DNA of 64,000 bases. Source: Urophycis tenuis (taxonomy: Eukaryota; Chordata; Actinopteri; Gadiformes; Phycidae). Positions 56,803 through 64,000 of this stretch are shown piece by piece. The position numbers and the translations under genes were made by a program. How positions within the stretch are numbered: the stretch's first letter is position 1; each line of letters begins with the position of its first letter. The notes under the pieces are model-generated. The model was not told where the DNA came from, did not search any database, and worked only from the letters and a program-made list of their open reading frames with translations. Location: positions 4,529,073-4,593,072 of the forward strand of contig JAXIVH010000030.1 of assembly GCA_036785325.1 (NCBI GenBank), in the 5' to 3' direction.

Positions 56803-59800
56803 TTACCAGAGTAAGTAAAACAAAATGTAGGCCATCTCCTCTCTTGTCGTCAGGACCGTGTTCTCCGCTATCGTCTTCACACGTGAGTCGTTGAGGGTGA
56901 ACCATCCCGTGCCGTTCTCTCCAATGATGTCACTGATGTAGTGACCTGGGGGGACACGGGACATCCCATAACCTTCATGGAATGTCCCGTGTCCCCCAGC
57001 GCTGTATCTCTAGTGTCTTGTGCATGTATGTGCCAGGTACAGATGTGCATGTTTTACTATAAAAACCTCAGTTACCAGTGTTGATGCTCTCCCCAAGGTG
57101 AGAGACGATCCCTGACAGACGGTAGGTGGTCTGGGTGCTGTCATCCTTCTGCAGAGAAACATGATTCAGTTTACAGAACCCAACCCAAGCCCAATTCTCC
57201 CTAAACATCCAGGGGCTTCTCTGTTTCATCTTAACTTCAATCTGGCCGTGTTCTGTCTCATGTTGTGCTATAACCTCTTCCTCAACCCATCTCACCACAG
57301 GCACTTCCTGGTGTTCTCTCTCCCTGTCCCCTGAACTGCCAAGATGCTCCACTGCTGCTGAGAAACATACCAACAATCCTGTTTGGTACACAACTGACAA
57401 AGCCAAGTAGTTGGAGTGAGACTTAACATCTAGTACTATTTTCTTACCCATGACTGCAGTGGGTTTTGCTTGAGATGTGATGTCACCCGCTCCACAACAT
57501 GCTCTACAACACATTTAATTTCTCATGATTTATTAGATATTATCAATGATTATCAATGAACCGTTTGAGCTGAGCATCTGATTTAACAGAAACTTCAGTG
57601 AGAGATTGAGTCTAGATGACAACATATCTCTTGTCAAAGCCTGATTGAATGTAGCATACAGGCAACCTTTGACAAAGGTTGTCTACGTCTCTCATGCAAC
57701 CGCGACCTCTTGTTTTGAAAAACAAAGTCTTATGTAACCCCTTTGTGCCATACGTGGTGTAACAACGTACCTCAGTGGGTCAGTCCCAGCCACATCTCCA
57801 GGCTTTCCGACGTGGAAGGCACAGACAGCAGGGGAGGAATGCTAACAGCCCTGGTCACTTTCCTCAACCGCACGGCGTCATGGTGGAAGCGCTTCATGTG
57901 AAGCACGAGCACTCTGTTGAAAGACAGATACGGTTCATCAGCGCAACGCTACGCACACATACAGCCTGCATGTATGCAGAGTCTACTTTAAAGCATCACT
58001 GTAGAGCCACATAGTTCACGGCTCACCTGGGCAGAGTGAGGAAATGCCGAACAGCTGTTGCCTGGCGGCCAGAGCACTGATGGCAGGTGCACTCCAGCTC
58101 TGAAGGCTGAGGAGCAAGCCACTGTTAGCATCACAGTTGTAGCATAATAGCCAAAGCCAGCAATGGACCAAGTGTAATGTAATGTACTCAACACAACTGT
58201 GTACTGACTTGAAAGTAGAGTTGGAGGCCAGCTATCAAAGACGGCTGTAGGTCCAAGGACAAGTTGTTCTGCTCCTCCTCCTGGAAGACCTTGTCACCAC
58301 AGCTTTTCAAGACGGAGGGAGATCAAAACATCAACCATTAGAACACAGCAGGCCATGAAGTCCGCTCATGATGCAAAAAGTCTCAACATAAATGGGATTG
58401 ATTCAATGATTTCCATCATCGAATCTCAGTACTTTATGCCAACAGTAACACATTAAATGTAGTCAGGAGTTACCTGGAGCAGGTGCGGACACACTGCAGA
58501 CTGAACTCAAAGTTCTGGATGGGGCAAATGTAGCTCGATGATGTGGAGGCCCTCTGCAGTGTCTCACCTTCCATCTTCATCTTCATGAAGAGGAGCAGCA
58601 GGAACTCATGAGCATCCTGTCAGAAACCAGCAGGTCAGTTCAATGTGTTTACTCCTCAACCGCTGCGTTACAGAAGAGATAAGGAACGCTGGAGGCATCA
58701 GCCGTACCTGCTCAGAGTAATCCTCATAGTCCGGGTTGAGCTCAGCCAAACTGCTCTTGATGGACCTGAGGAGTCGCTGCTTGCCTCTGTAGGAGCTCTG
58801 ACCCTGCCGGGATTTATAGAGCTCCCCCAAATACCTGAAGATAAGCACATGAAGATCAAGGGAAAATATGTAAGTTTGCTTCATAGTGGGCCAGTGGAGC
58901 AGTCCATTTGTCAGTAAATCATCCAAGCTGTACTGTAGCATCTGAGGGCTAAGGGTCTGGTTCTCCACTAGACCTCAGCAGGTTCAGTGTGGTTGTTGTC
59001 TGGGGGCTCCAGAGGGCCTCCTGCCTCGTGATATCCCCACAGAAGCAGGGAAGGCTGTAGAGACACTGCAGAGCTGAGTTCAGGAAGCAGCTGTTTCCAA
59101 TGTTGGGCAACCTGGGGCAGGAAAACACATACAGTAATGAATATACCAATATAGCACATAGGAGTGATTATTATGTTTTACAGATAAAGACAATCCATCT
59201 GCTCAGAATTTGAAATCTCTAAAGATAATTCAGGTTATTCTTTACATAGAACAGTAACTTTAACTCCATTAACTATGAAAACAAAGGGTTGAAGGCATTA
59301 TTCATCATTATTCTTTAACAAATTAAGCTTAAGAGAGATCATTTATTTTTTTGTCTCTCACTCCAGTGTCTTGTCCTGGGGTTGCTGGGTCTTGCTCCGA
59401 ACAAAGAAGCTCCATAGCCTGCTACATTTGTTCTCTGCACCCTTCAGCTGCCTGCAAGATAGAGAGACAGGAAGAGACAAAGACAGAGAAAGACAGAAAA
59501 AATACATTCACAAGAACGAAAGAAATGTCATGTAATAGGAAAATATATTTATTCCTTCATTCATTCATCAATATCCATTTAATGTTTAAGCTGGTCTTGT
59601 GCTGATGAATCTCTTTGATGCAGATCAACAGATGTTGGTTCCTGCTGACATACCGCTCCACAGCTGCATAACACCGTGGCTCTGAGAACTCTGAGGACAG
59701 ACCACCATGACAGATAAGACAATGGTTTAGACAGACAAGACAATTTGAGATTATCCATGGGGCATAACGTTGGATGTGTTCATAAAAGTATCTGCTGCTG

Positions 59801-59859
59801 TACCTGCAGGAGCACCAGTCTTCTCCACCTCGTGGACCTCACTCCCTACTGCAGGAACC
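56803..59859 (-). CDS. USP37-like ubiquitin carboxyl-terminal hydrolase, 5' partial, with in-frame TGA
   Basis: Deubiquitinase of the USP (C19) family. Exons: 59859-59804, 59690-59654, 59451-59362, 59111-58974, 58834-58708, 58616-58474, 58302-58209, 58106-58027, 57913-57771, 57503-57448, 57148-57076, 56945-56803; every junction is GT/AG and in phase. Cys box LPNIGNSCFLNSALQCLY with catalytic Cys in GNSCF; QDAHEFLLLLF across an intron; zinc-type CVRTC..CGDK and CTCHQC; VLVLHMKRFHHD; His box GHYISDII..GWFTLND with catalytic His. It ends REEMAYILFYLLW. Exon 57913-57771 contains TGA (57774-57772) one codon before its donor, which would truncate the domain before the His box, so this may be a pseudogene, a polymorphism or a sequence error. 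Upstream exons (N-terminal region of the family) are not visible; a Harbinger transposon lies directly 5'. USP37/26/29 group by the Cys-box style. Confidence 0.75.
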
Positions 59860-59886
59860 CTGAAATGAAGACGTTCAATCAGGCTC

Positions 59887-60097
59887 AAGGCCCTTCCACA
59901 CCAAGGCGGATTCGGATTGCGGAGCGGAAATGCGGAAAAAAAAGCGAATGCGAAATTCCGCACGAAAATTCCGCACCTGCGTCCACACCAGGTGCGGTGC
60001 GTTTTTTTTAATATTCCACATTCTATTCCGCACAGCTTTTGCACCGTACTATAGCGGATTTGGCCAGTGACTGTCAGTCGTGAGAGTGTCAGTTGTA
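59887..60097. mobile_element. Harbinger terminal region, partial copy
   Basis: Begins AAGGCCCTTCCACACC and is rich in GCGGA words; homologous to the next 190 bp (60098-60286), so the Harbinger 5' end appears twice in tandem. Confidence 0.65.
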
Positions 60098-60286
60098 AAG
60101 GGCTGTCCACACCGGCGCGGAAAGCGGATTTGCGAAAAAGCGGAAAGCGAAAATGCAAAAAACGGAAAGTGTCCACACCAGCGAAGCGAAATTGCGGATC
60201 GATTTTTCTGATTTTCCGTGTTCTATTCCACTCTACTCCGACTATCATTATGCAAGCGCAAGTCCAAAAAGTAGTTAGAAACGAAG

Positions 60287-62542
60287 ATGGATAGCTCTAG
60301 CAGCGATGAGGGGCTTATGCTTTTATGTCTTGAGCAAAACAAGAAAAAAGGGCAATTTTGGGTCCACCCGCTGTTGCAGCGAAGGCAACAACAGGGTGAG
60401 TTTCACCACCTGATCCAGGAGCTCAAATTATATACAGGTGGGTTCAGACAGTACTTTCGCATGTCTGTGTCAGAGTTTGAGACCCTGTTGGCGACTGTGG
60501 CACCTCATTTGGAGAAACGGCGGACAAATTACAGGGTGCCCATCGACCCGGAACAACGCCTGGCTGTCTGTTTGAGGTAAGGACTTTATACTTTTAAATT
60601 TGATATAAAATAGGCCACTATTTGATATAATACGGCCTATTTCAAATGACCATTTACGCAACGTCGACGTGCCTGTAACTTCTCCGCTGCCAATGAGTTT
60701 GTGTTCAGTTGACTCGAAGGTTCACATCAACAAATCAATTCCTTATGCCTTCCCGTTACTGCATGAAACATGAAGAGTAACATTAAAAACATTCATTCAT
60801 TCATTTCGAATAGCCTATGTGCTGTGCTTGTGGAATTAGGGCTACTAATTCAGATGTTGTGACATATAACTTCCTATGGAGGGCGCTCTGTACTGGAAGA
60901 CTAGAGTGCCACACTAGCAAACGTTCTCTCTACCAGCGAAATATTTCCAGAAACGTGCATCTGACCGAGCTCCAGGATTTGAAGAAGAATAGTAAATGAA
61001 TACTCATGTAAAGTCGGTAATTTACCTCTACCTATATAAATAAATGTATAGTCCACCGTAAACCCAACTTTGAGTGAGGAGAAAAAGTGAAATTGTCGAG
61101 TTCGCAGCGAATTGGAATCTCTGGTGAGTGAGACACGTTTGGCTAGTTTCTTACTAGCAACTTAGGAAGGATGTAACTGTAATAAAACCAATCAGAGTAT
61201 GAGTTAGACTAAGCTCAATGTTTGTATGAAGCCTTGGTATATATTATCTTGGTTGAATAGAATGTTTAATCTCCGACGAGAACCTAAATATTTTCTGCCA
61301 CTTTGGTGCAAGCCGTGTCATTGTGTTCAATATAAGAAGATAGCTTACATGCTAACTAGCTGGCGCAGCATGGTAGCCTGCTCAGCCACTTTGTTGACTA
61401 TTGTTCAGATGCGTTTTGGATAGGCTGTAGGCCTATGGCAATATGTTTGTTTTTGTAGCCAATGTGTTTTGCAGTTGTTACAAAACTGTGTTTTCTATTT
61501 CTTTTCTTTTTTTTTGTAGATTCCTGAGTACCGCGGACTCATATTCCACCATCGCCAACAGTTTCAGGCTGGGCAAATCCACTGTTGGGGAAATCATTGT
61601 AGAAGCCTGTCAGGTGATATGGGAGCAGCTGGTCGATAAGTACATGCCTCTGCCAACAGAGGAGTTGTGGAGGGAAGTGGCCTCTGGTTTCCAGAGAAAA
61701 TGGAACTTCCCAAACTGTATAGGTGCACTGGATGGGAAGCATGTCCTCATTCAGAAGCCTGCTAGATCTGGGTCCCTTTTTTTTAATTATAAAGGTTTTT
61801 TTTCTGTTGTTCTGTTGGCTCTCGTGGACCACAACTGTAATTTCATTGCGGTGGATGTGGGAGGATACGGGAGCAACAGCGATGGGGGAATTTTTGACAA
61901 TTCCAAGCTGGGGAAGCGCCTGAAGAATGGAAACTTCCATGTCCCACCACCCGCCCCCTTGCCCGGAGCTCCACAGCTGGGAAGTCTGCCCCACTCCATC
62001 GTGGCAGACGATGCCTTCCCGTTGAAGCTATACATCATGAAGCCCTACCCTGGGAGACACCTGCCTGAAGACAGGAGAATCTTTAATTACAGGCTGTCCA
62101 GGGCCAGGCGGATAGTGGAAAATGCCTTTGGCATTTTGGTCCAAAAATGGCGAATATATGAGAGGAGAATTCAGATGGAGCCAGACAATGTGGACAAGGT
62201 AAGAAGATTTCTACTGTAGTGTTGAAAGTGCTGTAATATCACTGCAATATTACTCTGCAAACCCTGACCTTATATTTGGTCCCACAGGTGATCAAGGCCA
62301 CTTGTGTCCTCACAAATTACATCCGTCAAGGGGCAGGTGATGAGGACGGCAGGCACAGCCACGGAGACGGAGACGGAGAGGAAGAGGTCAACCGTTTCCT
62401 GCCTAGGCTTCCAAGGCTTCATGGACATCGCAGACCATTGGAGGCCATGAAAAACCGCGACACTCTATGCCAGTACTTCACCTCACCTGAAGGTGAACTC
62501 CACTGGCAATATCAGAGGGTGCGCCGAGGGATGGACATTTAG
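60287..62542 (+). CDS. HARBI1-like Harbinger transposase, 3 exons, intact
   Basis: DDE transposase of the DDE_Tnp_4 group that cuts and inserts Harbinger DNA in the nucleus with a Myb/MADF partner. Exons 60287-60576, 61520-62198 and 62288-62542, phases joining to 407 codons. N-terminal helical region: YFRMSVSEFETLLATVAPHL. The second exon opens with FLSTADSYSTIANSF..GKSTVGEII, the helix-turn-helix typical of the family. Catalytic residues visible: D in CIGALDGKHV, D in FIAVDVGGYGSNSDGGIF, E in RIVENAFGILVQKWRI. Donors gtaagg and gtaaga, acceptors tgtag and cacag. There is no stop or frameshift, so the gene could still be expressed. A host-domesticated HARBI1 is a less likely alternative because the transposon end lies just upstream and there is an adjacent BESS gene. 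Confidence 0.85.
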
Positions 62543-62799
62543 ACAAATGTATACCTCATTCTTAATAAATTTACTTATTCTTTGAGATGACTGTGTGGCC
62601 TGTTTTGCTAACAGCCAGCTTATTGTTATAGTTATAGTTCTATAATCAATTAGTGGAGATCATCAGTGCAAAAGGAAGTTAAGGCAGCCTAAAAACAAGT
62701 ACACAACGAAGTATTACAAAATACAGTCTACAGACAAAATTGGATATCAATAAATATAATAATAATTTAATAAGCAATAAAAATTAATATAAGTTGTGG

Positions 62800-63190
62800 T
62801 CATGAAGGCAGGGTCACCACTATGGTGTGCATTTGTGCCCTCCCAAACTGTGCCTCATGCAAGATCTGTTGGAATTTTATTCTGACATTCCCTTGGCTTT
62901 CTTCGCTCAGCCTTCGCATCGAGGGAGCCAGGCTGAGCAGAAAATGACAAGTGTCATCCTTCTCTTCCTCCCTCACAAGTGTCATCCTCTCTTCCTCCCT
63001 CTGCTGCTGCCTCTCCTTTCCTGCGCAAGTAGTCCTCTATAAATGATTTCTCTGAGGCGGGTGTAGGCCTACGCTGACGTTTGGGGTTGGCCTCCATATC
63101 CTCCTCCATCTCCTCTAAGTCAACTTCCTCCTCTTCCTCCACCTCAGTGCCTGTCTGGCCCTCATCGCTTATGTTGCTTGAAACTCTGTG
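62800..63190 (-). pseudogene. Harbinger MADF/BESS-type protein, last exon, frame disrupted
   Basis: Acidic run EEEEEVDLEEMEEDME, basic KRQRRP, SFIEDYLRRKGE, then the BESS motif FLLSLAPSMRRLSEESQ..IKFQQILHEA and the terminal VVTLPS. The exon acceptor is gacacag at about 63190. A 27-bp segment (GAGGGAGGAAGAGA-type) is tandemly duplicated at about 62950-63006, and the second unit is 28 bp, which shifts the frame between the acidic region and the BESS motif. The MADF-encoding exon should lie upstream (beyond 63190) but was not found. In autonomous Harbinger elements this protein brings the transposase to DNA and the nucleus. Confidence 0.7.
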
Positions 63191-64000
63191 TCAAAACAGT
63201 GAGAAGTTACAAACTTCATATAGTTGTTTACAATTCTAATCCCTCATGATATTCTCGGCCTATGGCTGAACCACTCATTTCAGTCTATGTTACAAGAGGG
63301 CGCAACAACACAGCGTATGCTTGGGAGTGCACGGGTAGGTGCCCATCAGTATTGCCAGATGTGCGATAATTACAGTAGGCCTATTTGTACCATTACTTTA
63401 TCTTCTGTATAATCAAAATCATGTGATGCAAGTATAGTTTCAGAGTTTTCATTCAATTCATTTAGTTGTCTTGAAACAACCATTTGGTTAGTGTACGATA
63501 ATTTCCTCCCAAAAGCCCATAAAGAATTTATTTTGAGGTTTTGAATATAGCCAAGTCATCATTTTTCATCTGGCAACACTGGTGGGTGTGTTTACCACAC
63601 ATTGACGACACGACCCATCCATCCATGCAATCGACGTTAAGTGTAGCATGTGCAGCTGTAAAACGGATGTTTTATTCATTGATGGTTGTTATCAACATTT
63701 CAATAAGGGTCGTGGAGATCAAGCAGTCGGTGTTTGACAAAGCCCACGACTAAAATGTGAGTGAACCTTGTTAGTAATTTGCTCAAAAACATTGTGTATA
63801 ACACCACAAGTGCTATGGGGGTATGATTGTTGGCTGTGGTGCACGTTACCTTGGTAAAGTTAACGTGAACATAAAACTAGTGATTAACTTGGGCTGAAAT
63901 GGTAGGCTATTTATGTTTGGTTTTGAATACACCGTTGGCCCAGTTTGTGGTTCTGTTGTGTTCGTTATCATTTTATGCGACGATGCTTCGTCAATAAGTA
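63191..64000. other. Right edge of the window, no gene recognised
   Basis: AT-rich. Neither a MADF exon on the minus strand nor a Harbinger right end can be seen. Confidence 0.4.

Larger units (their letters stand above)
60098..63190 (+). mobile_element. PIF/Harbinger DNA transposon, right end not seen
   Basis: Left end AAGGGCTGTCCACACCGGCG at 60098, transposase on the plus strand, BESS-type DNA-binding partner on the minus strand. This convergent two-gene layout is standard for Harbinger. No inverted match to the left end was found up to 64000, so the element is right-truncated or runs past the window. Confidence 0.75.

Noticed and set aside
53555..56803. Gene E as the 3' continuation of the USP gene
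   Set aside because: The last USP exon ends in a natural stop, and joining its possible donor to the gene E acceptor produces an immediate TGA.
63541..63753. Open frame ending VEIKQSVFDKAHD, faintly MADF-like
   Set aside because: It is on the strand opposite to the BESS exon and lacks the rest of a MADF domain; the likeness is too short.

Overview
The window is vertebrate nuclear DNA, almost certainly from a teleost fish. It has intron-containing orthologues of vertebrate genes (nr1d2, tmem42, a USP37-like deubiquitinase), eukaryotic GT..AG splice sites, pol III tRNA genes, and a dense mix of transposon families common in fish (Tc1, L2/Rex1-type LINE, Penelope, hAT, Ty3/gypsy, BEL/Pao, EnSpm/CACTA-like, Harbinger, tRNA-derived SINE). 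There are no operons, ribosome binding sites or CRISPR arrays.

Layout. 0-2 kb: broken Tc1 transposase, a retroelement zinc-binding fragment and a TTA-flanked MITE. 2.2-7.4 kb (minus): a complete nr1d2 (REV-ERB beta) gene in 8 coding exons, 583 codons, intact reading frame, DNA-binding domain and heme-ligand residues; intron 1 has a RORE, a canonical E-box and a D-box-like site within 90 bp. 9-14.7 kb: a Penelope-like endonuclease fragment between inverted terminal repeats that carry hammerhead-like motifs, then a 5'-truncated LINE. 14.95-17.4 kb (plus): complete tmem42 in 3 exons, divergent from nr1d2. 17.4-23 kb: non-coding DNA, retroelement ends, a 0.95-kb inverted-repeat element, and two minus-strand exons of an unrecognised gene. 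23.3-30.9 kb: a decayed ZMYM1-like hAT transposase followed directly by a Ty3/gypsy element with a 3' LTR but no visible 5' LTR.

31-46 kb: tRNA-Pro genes with all three of AGG, TGG and CGG anticodons alternate with minus-strand tRNA-Leu(AAG) genes in a duplicated array that also holds relics. The array is split by about 11 kb containing three plus-strand transposon-type genes: a decayed multi-exon gene, an intact 803-codon CACTA-like transposase starting 6 nt after the previous stop, and a decayed ORF with a GKGAPDG motif.

46-52 kb: BEL/Pao gag (minus) with its terminal repeat, a second terminal-repeat copy in opposite orientation, and between them a decayed two-exon gene of an uncharacterised family. 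52.5-53.6 kb: minus-strand exons of an unknown proline-rich gene containing a recent exon duplication. 56.8-59.9 kb (minus): the USP catalytic domain of a USP37-like gene, complete from Cys box to His box but with one in-frame TGA; its 5' part is not seen. 59.9-63.2 kb: a Harbinger transposon with an intact HARBI1-like transposase and a frame-disrupted BESS-domain partner, inserted about 27 bp from a USP splice acceptor. The last 0.8 kb shows no gene.

Only nr1d2, tmem42, the tRNAs and possibly the USP gene look like host genes. The intact mobile-element proteins are the 803-aa CACTA-like transposase and the Harbinger transposase. All exon models are hand-built from the sequence; no alignment or expression data were available.
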